DNA from: Candidatus Fermentithermobacillaceae bacterium UBA3951
GTDB taxonomy: Bacteria; Bacillota; Sulfobacillia; Fermentithermobacillales; Fermentithermobacillaceae
Length of the DNA: 7,217 nucleotides
Direction of reading: 5' to 3'
Assembly (NCBI GenBank): GCA_002385465.1
Contig: DGDN01000028.1
Span: 30,386 to 37,602, forward strand
The notes beneath the pieces were generated by a model, which saw only the letters and a list, made by a program, of their open reading frames with translations, made no database searches and was not told the origin of the DNA. Both the position numbers and the translations under genes were made by a program. Of this stretch, positions 1 to 5,150 are shown piece by piece; the first letter of the stretch is position 1, and the number at the start of each line of letters is the position of its first letter.

Positions 1-471
1 ACGGTAGCCGGCACGGCGTATACCAGAGACGGGTCTTTCAGGTTGGATGCCCAGGGACGTCTGGTGAACGCCTCCGGGTATGTTGTCACCTCGGACGGAA
101 CGGCCATTGAGATCCCCAGGAACGCTACCGACCTTGGGATTTCCGAAAACGGCGTAATCTTCGGCAGGGTCGACGGAGTGTTTGAGGAATTCGGCCGGCT
201 CCAGATAGCGGTATTCGCCAACCCGCAGGGCCTGGAAGCTACGGGAGGCAACTTGTTCAGAGTCACTCCCATGTCCGGTGAACCGGAGCTCCTTACCCCG
301 GGAGAGGACGGGGCAGGTATCCTGCGAGGCGGCTACATAGAGACGTCTAACGTTGAAATCGTGACCGAAATGGTCAATCTGATAGTGGCTCAAAGGGCAT
401 TTGAGCTCAACTCAAAGACCATTGAGACGGCGGACCAGATGTGGGGCATCGCCAACAACGTCAAGCGGTAG
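1..471 (+). CDS. flgG: Flagellar distal rod protein FlgG (FlhP-like), 3' part
   Basis: The frame is open from base 1 and ends at TAG 469-471, giving the last 156 residues; the 5' part lies outside the window. A TTG at 43 is in frame but is only an internal Leu codon. The visible N-terminal part contains YTRDGSFRLDAQGRLVNASGY, the conserved segment of FlgG/FlgE-type rod and hook proteins. The C-terminus, GGYIETSNVEIVTEMVNLI then AQRAFELNSKTIETADQM and NNVKR, is the classical FlgG terminal helix that packs in the axial structure. FlgG builds the distal rod between the MS ring and the hook, outside the cytoplasmic membrane. A rod-binding protein gene and fabZ follow, as at the B. subtilis flhO-flhP-fabZ region, so the orthologue may be called flhP there. 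Family assignment is firm; the choice between flgG and flhP is inference. Confidence 0.93.
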   Translation, partial: TVAGTAYTRDGSFRLDAQGRLVNASGYVVTSDGTAIEIPRNATDLGISENGVIFGRVDGVFEEFGRLQIAVFANPQGLEATGGNLFRVTPMSGEPELLTPGEDGAGILRGGYIETSNVEIVTEMVNLIVAQRAFELNSKTIETADQMWGIANNVKR

Positions 472-507
472 GAGACCAACCAGGGAGAGTAGTTGCCAGG
501 CTTTTTT

Positions 508-524
508 GTAAGCGCCGCGCTTAC
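508..524. repeat. Perfect 7-bp inverted repeat in the flgG-flgJ gap
   Basis: GTAAGCG (508-514) and CGCTTAC (518-524) are separated by three bases and can form a small GC-rich hairpin. A run of six T lies before it (502-507), not after it, so it does not look like an intrinsic terminator on the + strand; on the - strand no T run follows. It may be a processing or stability element or chance. The remaining 119-base gap (472-590) holds only the ribosome binding site of the next gene. Confidence 0.35.
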
Positions 525-590
525 GCCGCGTACTGAAGGGTAGTACTCAAGCAGACTGTTGAAAGAGATTACTGAAGGAGAGTCCCGGCT

Positions 591-857
591 GTGAAGGTTC
601 AAAACGCTATCCAAACGGCAAATGTCCCCGAGCCGGACCGGGGGAAGAATGACTCCAAACTGTATAAGACATGCCAGGATTTTGAATCTGTATTTCTGTC
701 AATGATATGGAAGGAAATGCAGAAGTCATCCGGTGTGGACCTTGGACTGTTTGGAGCCTTTGCCGAGGGAGCGATAGGCCAGAGCTGGGCAAGGTCAGGT
801 GGGATCGGCCTGGCGAAGGTAATGTTCAAGAACATGTCGAAACATCTCTCGGACTGA
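591..857 (+). CDS. flgJ: Rod-binding protein (FlgJ N-terminal domain type)
   Basis: An 88-residue protein starting at GTG 591, preceded by GAAGGAG (574-580) with a 10-base spacer. The pattern TCQDFESVFLSMIWKEMQKS (residues 27-46) followed by GAFAEGAIGQSWARSGGIGLAK (55-76) matches the FlgJ N-terminal rod-binding domain, whose signature is FE..F...M.K.M then a C-terminal GGIGLA segment. In Salmonella FlgJ this domain caps rod assembly in the periplasm and is fused to a muramidase domain. Here the muramidase half is absent, which is usual in Bacillota and other groups with stand-alone rod-binding proteins, so this is not a truncation. Its place directly after flgG supports a rod assembly role. 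No signal peptide is seen, as expected for type III export. The gene symbol is by domain homology; its exact role in this organism is inferred. Confidence 0.87.
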   Translation: MKVQNAIQTANVPEPDRGKNDSKLYKTCQDFESVFLSMIWKEMQKSSGVDLGLFGAFAEGAIGQSWARSGGIGLAKVMFKNMSKHLSD

Positions 858-871
858 CTCTTTGAAAAATC

Positions 872-892
872 GGCGCCCCCTTTTGGGTCGCC
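872..892. repeat. Imperfect hairpin between flgJ and fabZ
   Basis: GGCG (872-875) and CCC (877-879) can pair with GGG (885-887) and CGCC (889-892), with one C/T mismatch and a five-base loop of mostly T. No T run follows the stem, so it is not a convincing terminator. It lies in the 52-base gap before fabZ and may be incidental. Confidence 0.25.
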
Positions 893-909
893 AGTTCGGG
901 AGATGGTAA

Positions 910-1344
910 GTGTTGGATCCAAGTAAGTACCCGGCCCCTGAGGAGATCCTCCCTCACCGGCCGCCTTTTCTTTTTGTCACAAGAATTGTCTCCATTGACC
1001 CCGAGAAGGGCGCAGTGGCAGAGTACGATGTCCCCCACGATCTTTCCATCCTCCGCGGGCATTTTCCGGGGCATCCTATCTTGCCGGGCGTGATAGTATT
1101 GGAGATGCTTGCGCAGACAGGAGCCCTGGCCATCCTGTCCAGAGAGGAGTTTAAAGGAAAGCTGGCGTATCTCGCAGGCGTTGAATCCGCGCGATTTCGC
1201 CGGCCTGTAAATCCGGGGGATACACTTAGGGGCGAGATAACGATGGACTCCATGCGCCTCAATATCGGCAGGGCGCGGGGGACAGTCACTGTGGAAGGCG
1301 AGGAGGTAGCGAGGGCTACCATCTTGTTCGCCATGCAGAAGTGA
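910..1344 (+). CDS. fabZ: 3-hydroxyacyl-[acyl-carrier-protein] dehydratase FabZ
   Basis: A 144-residue cytoplasmic enzyme that dehydrates 3-hydroxyacyl-ACP to trans-2-enoyl-ACP in fatty acid elongation. Length is typical for FabZ. The hot-dog fold signatures are clear: EEILPHRPPFLFVTRI near residues 11-26, and the catalytic segment GHFPGHPILPGVIVLEMLAQ (50-69), which carries the active-site His51 and Glu65. The C-terminal half, with FRRPVNPGDTL then RGTVTVEGEEVARATILFA, is also typical. The start is GTG 910 with GGGAG (898-902) seven bases upstream; a TTG at 913 is less well placed. It sits 52 bases after the rod-binding gene on the same strand and may be co-transcribed with it. FabZ next to an flhP-type gene is also known from B. 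subtilis (ywpB); the association is positional and no flagellar role is implied. Confidence 0.97.
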   Translation: MLDPSKYPAPEEILPHRPPFLFVTRIVSIDPEKGAVAEYDVPHDLSILRGHFPGHPILPGVIVLEMLAQTGALAILSREEFKGKLAYLAGVESARFRRPVNPGDTLRGEITMDSMRLNIGRARGTVTVEGEEVARATILFAMQK

Positions 1345-1390
1345 GAGCGAAGAGCCAGGAGCAAGTAGTCGAAGCAAGCCGGAAAGTTGA

Positions 1391-1398
1391 GGGAGGTG
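1391..1398 (+). promoter_or_regulatory. Ribosome binding site that fixes the metK start at 1405
   Basis: GGGAGGTG ends six bases before ATG 1405. It lies inside the longest open frame, which begins at TTG 1387, so the TTG cannot be the start served by this site. MetK proteins normally begin only a few residues before LFTSESVTEGHPDK, which agrees with ATG 1405. Confidence 0.8.
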
Positions 1399-1404
1399 TT
1401 CTCG

Positions 1405-2592
1405 ATGCCCACCATTGGAGAAGGGGTGCGCCTGTTTACCTCGGAATCCGTCACCGAGGGGCATCCCGACAAGGTTGCCGACCGCATCGCCGATGCAATA
1501 CTAGACAGGATTCTCGAGAAAGACCCCGTGGCCCGAGTAGCGTGTGAATGTATGGTCAAGACAGGATTTGTTCTGGTGGCCGGTGAGATTTCCACCGAAT
1601 GTTATGTGGATATGCCCCAGATAGTGAGAAACACGTTGAGAAACATCGGCTACACAAGGGCGAAATTTGGTTTTGACTCGGAAACCTGCGCTGTTCTCAC
1701 GGCGATAGAAGAACAATCGCCGGATATAGCCCTGGGCGTTGACAAATCCCTTGAATCCAAGGAGGGCGAAATGCCCGATACTCTTGGCGCGGGCGACCAG
1801 GGAATGATGTTCGGGTACGCCATCGACGAGACTCCTGTCTTCATGCCCATGCCGATATACCTGGCCAACATCATGGCCAGAAGGCTCGCCGAAGTAAGGC
1901 GTAACGGCACCATCCCTTACCTGAGGCCTGATGGAAAGACACAAGTAACCCTCGAGTATGTTGATGGAAAGCCGGTGAGAGTGCATACGGTCGTGGTTTC
2001 AGCCCAGCACGCGAGCGACGTTGGATTGGATGAGGTGCGTGAGGATGTCCTTACACACGTGATAAAGCCCGTCATACCTCCGGGGATGATGGATTCCCGC
2101 ACAAGAGTGCTGGTTAACGCCACGGGACGGTTTGTGGTGGGAGGCCCTCAGGGGGATTGCGGGCTTACCGGACGCAAGATAATCGTCGACACCTACGGCG
2201 GGTTCGCGAGGCACGGCGGCGGCGCTTTTTCCGGTAAGGACCCTTCCAAGGTGGACCGCAGCGGAGCCTATGCCGCTCGGTATGCAGCAAAGAACATCGT
2301 GGCCGCGGGCCTTGCCAAAGAGTGCGAGGTTCAAGTGGCATATGTAATCGGTGTGGCCCGTCCGGTTTCTCTATTCGTTGACACCAAAGGTACCGGAAAG
2401 ATCCCCGACAACCGGATTCTTGAAGCCCTTACGAAGTCCATGGACTTCAGGCCGGCGGCCATAATCGACCGGATGGATCTCCGAAAGCCCGTTTATGAGG
2501 CCGTATCGGCGTACGGACACTTTGGTAGAAGCGACCTCGATCTTCCCTGGGAGAGGCTGGACCTCAAGGATGAACTGCTGAAATACGTCTAG
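1405..2592 (+). CDS. metK: S-adenosylmethionine synthase MetK
   Basis: Starting at ATG 1405 the protein has 395 residues, close to the family norm (about 384-400). It makes S-adenosylmethionine from methionine and ATP, releasing phosphate and pyrophosphate, and acts in the cytoplasm as a homotetramer. The hallmark motifs are intact: LFTSESVTEGHPDK (residues 10-23, with the catalytic His20), the GAGDQG ATP-binding motif (128-133), and the glycine-rich phosphate loop GGGAFSGKD (271-279) followed by PSKVDRSGAYAARY. The C-terminal GHFGR and PWE segment is also typical. The 60-base gap after fabZ is too short for an S-box (SAM-I) riboswitch, so SAM feedback by that route is not evident here. A very stable hairpin follows the TAG stop within ten bases. 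Setting between flagellar genes is unusual but has no evident functional meaning. Confidence 0.98.
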   Translation: MPTIGEGVRLFTSESVTEGHPDKVADRIADAILDRILEKDPVARVACECMVKTGFVLVAGEISTECYVDMPQIVRNTLRNIGYTRAKFGFDSETCAVLTAIEEQSPDIALGVDKSLESKEGEMPDTLGAGDQGMMFGYAIDETPVFMPMPIYLANIMARRLAEVRRNGTIPYLRPDGKTQVTLEYVDGKPVRVHTVVVSAQHASDVGLDEVREDVLTHVIKPVIPPGMMDSRTRVLVNATGRFVVGGPQGDCGLTGRKIIVDTYGGFARHGGGAFSGKDPSKVDRSGAYAARYAAKNIVAAGLAKECEVQVAYVIGVARPVSLFVDTKGTGKIPDNRILEALTKSMDFRPAAIIDRMDLRKPVYEAVSAYGHFGRSDLDLPWERLDLKDELLKYV

Positions 2593-2600
2593 ACCACTGA

Positions 2601-2643
2601 GCTTCCCCCCGGGGCATCTTCATACAATGCTCCGGGGGGAGGC
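2601..2643 (+). promoter_or_regulatory. Stable hairpin sequestering the ribosome binding site of the next gene
   Basis: Bases 2601-2617 pair with 2627-2643 to form a 17-bp stem with two G-U wobbles (2603/2641 and 2613/2631) and no mismatch, closing a nine-base loop (2618-2626). Six consecutive C-G pairs (2605-2610 with 2634-2639) make it very stable. The 3' arm contains the only good Shine-Dalgarno sequence, GGGGGGAGG (2634-2642), for the gene starting at 2647. No T run follows on either strand, so it is not a standard intrinsic terminator. It could limit translation of the downstream gene, mark an RNA processing site or protect the metK mRNA 3' end. The pairing is read directly; the role is inference. 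Confidence 0.7.
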
Positions 2644-2646
2644 GGC

Positions 2647-2976
2647 ATGCAACCGCAGAAAATCGCGCTTTTGGTAATCATGATCCTCAGTGCCGTAGAG
2701 CTTCTGTCGAGTCTCGGTCGTCCAAAGAGGGAAGGCCCAATCGGGCTCAAAATACTCGTAAAGGCAAGAGATTATCCTCAGTTGGCGGAAGGACTTGTCC
2801 GATACCTCTTGTGGGAACTTGCTGTTTGGAGAGGGTTGGACGTAGAGGTGAGCCTTGAGATCGAAGCTCCTTGCGGGCTTTCCGAGGAAATGCAGGCAAT
2901 CCAGGCAATCTTGTTGGAGGAGGGGCTGGTTGGACCGGCTCACGATCTGCAGCCCGACCTGATTTTTGTCGTATAG
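2647..2976 (+). CDS. Small uncharacterised protein with N-terminal hydrophobic segment
   Basis: A 109-residue protein from ATG 2647, with GGAGG (2638-2642) four bases upstream, though that site is buried in a hairpin. I do not recognise the family with confidence. Residues 5-22 (KIALLVIMILSAVELLSS) form a single hydrophobic segment after a Lys, suited to a membrane anchor or uncleaved signal. A basic, soluble part follows: GLKILVKARDYPQLAEGLVRYL (about 33-54), an amphipathic helix, then an acidic stretch and a hydrophobic end, PDLIFVV. The alternation of a beta-like ILVKA segment, an acidic/amphipathic helix and a second strand (DVEVSLEIEA) suggests a small alpha/beta domain, vaguely like the first part of a nucleotide-sugar transferase fold; this is a weak guess. 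It lies between metK and comF with no sign of decay, and the neighbours give no clear role. Confidence 0.65.
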   Translation: MQPQKIALLVIMILSAVELLSSLGRPKREGPIGLKILVKARDYPQLAEGLVRYLLWELAVWRGLDVEVSLEIEAPCGLSEEMQAIQAILLEEGLVGPAHDLQPDLIFVV

Positions 2977-3065
2977 CACATACTGTCTGATTTTCATGAG
3001 GGCAGTAGAACAAGGATAACGGTGCAGCGCTCACAACTCACCGAGATGCTATGAACGGATAATAC

Positions 3066-3074
3066 GAAGGGAGG
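3066..3074 (+). promoter_or_regulatory. Ribosome binding site of comF, unusual spacing
   Basis: GAAGGGAGG is a strong Shine-Dalgarno sequence, but its end lies only two bases before TTG 3077 and 20 bases before ATG 3095. The TTG is closer than ideal and the ATG too far. The in-frame stop TAA at 3017-3019 excludes an earlier start with a common initiator codon. Confidence 0.55.
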
Positions 3075-3076
3075 CC

Positions 3077-3877
3077 TTGGGGACCGTCAAGAGGATGGAA
3101 GTATGGTCTCGCTTGAAGCGGCTCGCCGACCGGCTCGCGGACCTCATATACGGCCGGCCTTCTCAATGCGCTCTCTGCGGAGAGATTATGCCCCGGCGAG
3201 GGGGGCTCCTCTTCCACCGGGAAGATGCGGAGAGCCCCTTCTCCCTTGACGACCGGCCCGGTATCTGTGATTCCTGCTTGGACAAACTTTCCCATCAAAT
3301 GTCGTGGGTCTGCGAGGTATGTGGGGCTCCACTCAGGCCGCCCCTTAGGGTGTGCCGCGACTGTCAAAAGTGCTTCTATACCTTCGACGGCCAACGGTCA
3401 GCGGCAATATACGACGGACACGTGAAAAGCGCCATAATTAGGATGAAGTACCAGGGTGAAAGGTGGCTCTCGAGACCGCTCGGTTGGCTTGTCGCCAGGG
3501 CAGCCGGTGAGTTTCTGCCCGTGGACCTGGTAATCCCTATCCCTCTGGAACCCGGAAGCCGCATCCGCCGTGGTTACAACCAGGCGCTGGACCTGGCGAA
3601 GGAGGTCTCGAACCTCCTGGGGGTACCCCTTCTGGATATCCTCTCACGCCACAAACGCTACTCACATCAAGTCGATCTTGGACGAAGAATGAGATGGGGG
3701 AACTTGCAGGAATCGATGGTCGTAAACCACGAGTTAAACTTGCGAGGTCAGAGATGTCTCCTGGTGGATGATGTCACAACTACCGGAGCCACTCTGGACG
3801 AGGCGGCCAGGGTGCTCAAGAAACTCGGGGCGGAGAAGGTTTACTGCGCGACGGTCGCGAGGACCTTGCGTCACTAG
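3077..3877 (+). CDS. comF: ComF family protein (ComFC type), zinc-finger and phosphoribosyltransferase domains
   Basis: Read from TTG 3077 it has 266 residues; ATG 3095 (residue 7) would give 260. The N-terminal part carries four CxxC knuckles (C31/C34, C64/C67, C79/C82, C93/C96), the zinc-binding portion typical of ComFC. The C-terminal part is a type I phosphoribosyltransferase-like domain: DLVIPIPLEPGSRIRRGYNQ (150-169), the SHQVDLGRRMRWGNLQ segment, and the PRPP-binding loop LLVDDVTTTGATL (228-240). In B. subtilis ComFC acts with ComFA and ComFB in DNA uptake during competence; distant relatives (GntX) occur more widely. Here no comFA or comFB is next to it, so competence is only inferred. 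The tag stop overlaps the ribosome binding site of yvyF, 12 bases before that start, suggesting coupled translation. B. subtilis has the same comFC-yvyF-flgM order. Confidence 0.92.
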   Translation: MGTVKRMEVWSRLKRLADRLADLIYGRPSQCALCGEIMPRRGGLLFHREDAESPFSLDDRPGICDSCLDKLSHQMSWVCEVCGAPLRPPLRVCRDCQKCFYTFDGQRSAAIYDGHVKSAIIRMKYQGERWLSRPLGWLVARAAGEFLPVDLVIPIPLEPGSRIRRGYNQALDLAKEVSNLLGVPLLDILSRHKRYSHQVDLGRRMRWGNLQESMVVNHELNLRGQRCLLVDDVTTTGATLDEAARVLKKLGAEKVYCATVARTLRH

Positions 3878-3889
3878 GAGGGAAGCCGT

Positions 3890-4330
3890 GTGAACCGCGA
3901 TGTTCGGAACTGCCGTAGGTGTGGGAAAATCATGATCTATGTAGGTATTCCTCTATGCGAAGAGTGCCTAAAGAAAGAAGAAGAATACTACGAGGCTGTA
4001 AGGCGTTATCTCGATGAGCACCCGAGATCGAGTGTAAGGGAAATCAGTGAAGCGACCGGTATCCCTGCAGAGGTCATCATGAAATTCGTGCGGCAAGGAT
4101 CGCTCGTGGCCTTGGAAAATGTGAGCGGTATGCTTGCCTGCGAGATATGCGGAAAGCCCATCAAGATGGGCCGGGTATGTCCGGAATGCGCAGAAGCGCT
4201 GATGTCTGCGACGGGCAACATTTCAAGAAGGCCCGGCGGCGAAACTGGGATCTCAAGCAGCAGGACTCAGTCCAAGATGTACAGTATGGATATGATAACA
4301 AGGAGAAGAGGTCCACGGCAGGATAACTAA
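3890..4330 (+). CDS. yvyF: Flagellar operon protein YvyF (TIGR03826 family)
   Basis: A 146-residue cytoplasmic protein from GTG 3890; AGGAGGG (3876-3882) overlaps the comF stop and lies seven bases upstream. Two four-cysteine zinc-knuckle pairs, C8/C11 with C23/C26 and C84/C87 with C97/C100, flank a middle segment with a helix-turn-helix-like pattern: SVREISEATGIPAEVIMKFVRQGSL (48-72). This arrangement and the position between comF and flgM match the YvyF family of Bacillota, which is found in flagellar operons but has no firmly defined function; a regulatory or nucleic-acid-binding role is plausible from the fold. The C-terminal 40 residues are basic and low in complexity (many R, S, G), probably disordered. 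The start, length and neighbours agree with the family, so identity is fairly secure while function is not known. Confidence 0.86.
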   Translation: MNRDVRNCRRCGKIMIYVGIPLCEECLKKEEEYYEAVRRYLDEHPRSSVREISEATGIPAEVIMKFVRQGSLVALENVSGMLACEICGKPIKMGRVCPECAEALMSATGNISRRPGGETGISSSRTQSKMYSMDMITRRRGPRQDN

Positions 4331-4332
4331 GC

Positions 4333-4359
4333 TAAATCACCGAACAGGTTTTTCGATTA
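4333..4359 (+). promoter_or_regulatory. Candidate sigma-D (sigma-28) promoter for flgM-flgN-flgK-flgL
   Basis: TAAA (4333-4336) is followed by 15 bases and then TTCGATTA (4352-4359), whose CGAT core (4354-4357) matches the central part of the sigma-D -10 consensus GCCGATAT; the usual spacing in B. subtilis is TAAA, about 15 bases, then the -10. The first two and last two -10 positions do not match. Transcription would begin near 4365, about 35 bases before the flgM ATG. B. subtilis flgM also has its own sigma-D promoter at this place. Confidence 0.6.
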
Positions 4360-4387
4360 ATAACGTGGATAGACGGGCAATCGAAAA
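4350..4387. repeat. Perfect 9-bp inverted repeat overlapping the flgM promoter
   Basis: TTTTCGATT (4350-4358) and AATCGAAAA (4379-4387) are exact reverse complements separated by 20 bases. The left arm contains the CGAT core of the candidate -10 element; the right arm abuts the flgM ribosome binding site (AAAGGGA, 4385-4391). It could be a protein-binding dyad or, in read-through RNA from yvyF, a hairpin close to the flgM start. Confidence 0.55.
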
Positions 4388-4400
4388 GGGATGATGTTAC

Positions 4401-4700
4401 ATGATGATATCCAGGGCTCAGATTGGTCAGATCCTGAAGATCTACGGATCGCAGGCTGCCCGGTCTTCGTCCAAAGTTGCTTCGCCTCAGGATCCCACGG
4501 CGAGGCAGGATAAGATCGTGCTTTCTGCCAGTCAAGAAGACCAGATGAGAGTCCGCCGGATTGTCGACGACATTCCCGATGTTCGCCTGGAAAAGGTCGA
4601 GGCCCTCAAGAAGCAAATAGAAGCGGGCACATATAAGGTTGATGCTTCCGAAGTAGCCGACAAGATGCTCGGAAGGCTGCTGGCTGACCGCATAAAATAG
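4401..4700 (+). CDS. flgM: Anti-sigma-28 factor FlgM
   Basis: A 99-residue protein from ATG 4401 (an ATG also at 4404), with AAAGGGA (4385-4391) nine bases upstream. Two further ATGs (4391, 4394) lie between site and start but are out of frame. FlgM binds the flagellar sigma factor SigD/FliA in the cytoplasm and blocks late gene expression until it is secreted through the finished hook. The family pattern is complete: an N-terminal ISRAQIGQILKIYG segment (3-16), DKIVLSASQED (37-47), PDVRLEKVEALKKQIEAG (59-76) and the C-terminal TYKVDASEVADKMLGRLL helix. Position just before flgN is usual. A sigma-D-type promoter lies upstream, which fits autoregulation of FlgM and its own sigma factor. Confidence 0.95.
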   Translation: MMISRAQIGQILKIYGSQAARSSSKVASPQDPTARQDKIVLSASQEDQMRVRRIVDDIPDVRLEKVEALKKQIEAGTYKVDASEVADKMLGRLLADRIK

Positions 4701-4712
4701 CCCTCTCCAACT

Positions 4713-4717
4713 AGGAG
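4713..4717 (+). promoter_or_regulatory. Ribosome binding site that fixes the flgN start at 4726
   Basis: AGGAG ends eight bases before ATG 4726 and overlaps the GTG at 4717 that begins the longest open frame. The overlap excludes that GTG as a start for this site, so ATG 4726 is the better choice. Confidence 0.75.
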
Positions 4718-4725
4718 TGCTCTCA

Positions 4726-5130
4726 ATGACGGAGTGGACCCTTAGCTTCGTATTGCGTGAAATAGCATCGGCGATGGACAAACTCATCGATCTTGCCGGA
4801 CAGAAATCCGAGGCGATCGTGGACGGGGACATACCCCGCCTCAACGAGGTGACGGCGGAAGAAGAGGAGCTTTCCCGGAGCCTCGCGGCCCTGGAGGAAG
4901 AGAGGCTACGGCTCGTAGGTTCGAGCGACCAAGGAGACCCGGAGATTGACAGGTTGCGTCAATCGCTTCGCGAGAAAGCGGATAGGATCGAAGTGCTGAA
5001 CGAGCGGAACCAGGAGCTCCTGAGGCAAGGGTTACGGCTCGTGGAGTTCGAACTGAAACTGCTCCTGCCTCAGCCTTCGTACAGCGGAACGCCCGCGAAG
5101 GGACCCGTGGTTTTCGACCACAAGGTCTAG
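4726..5130 (+). CDS. flgN: Flagellar export chaperone FlgN
   Basis: A 134-residue, mostly helical protein from ATG 4726, 25 bases after flgM. FlgN binds the C-terminal helices of FlgK and FlgL in the cytoplasm and delivers them to the flagellar type III export apparatus. The sequence fits the family: an N-terminal helix, the QKSEAIVDGDIPRLNEVTAE segment (26-45) with the conserved K..AI..GD...L pattern, and EEELSRSLAALEEERLRL (46-63) with EE and R positions. Heptad-like helices (about 45-65 and 72-113) predict a coiled coil. The C-terminal 20 residues are rich in P, G and S and probably disordered, similar to other FlgN tails. Sequence conservation in FlgN is low, but the place between flgM and flgK makes the call secure. 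Confidence 0.9.
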   Translation: MTEWTLSFVLREIASAMDKLIDLAGQKSEAIVDGDIPRLNEVTAEEEELSRSLAALEEERLRLVGSSDQGDPEIDRLRQSLREKADRIEVLNERNQELLRQGLRLVEFELKLLLPQPSYSGTPAKGPVVFDHKV

Positions 5131-5150
5131 GGTCTACGGGGGGAATTCAC

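Noticed and set aside
591..857. FlgJ as a truncated pseudogene lacking its muramidase domain
   Set aside because: Stand-alone rod-binding domains of this size are normal in Bacillota; start, stop and motifs are intact.
1345..1404. SAM-I riboswitch ahead of metK
   Set aside because: Only 60 bases separate fabZ and metK, too few for the aptamer and expression platform, and no matching helices were seen.
1341..1547. Short + strand frame overlapping the metK start
   Set aside because: It overlaps metK out of frame, and its Arg-rich translation is typical of a shadow frame.
826..1595. Two long reverse-strand open frames (826-1464 and 954-1595, over 210 codons each)
   Set aside because: They lie antisense to fabZ and the start of metK, both certain genes; the protein sequences are low in recognisable structure and arise from GC-rich codon positions of the + strand.
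2601..2643. Intrinsic terminator after metK
   Set aside because: The stem is strong, but no T run follows on either strand, and the next ribosome binding site lies inside the stem.
2981..3007. Weak hairpin (TACTG...CAGTA) after the small unknown gene
   Set aside because: Only five Watson-Crick pairs before wobbles, a large loop and no T run; likely chance.
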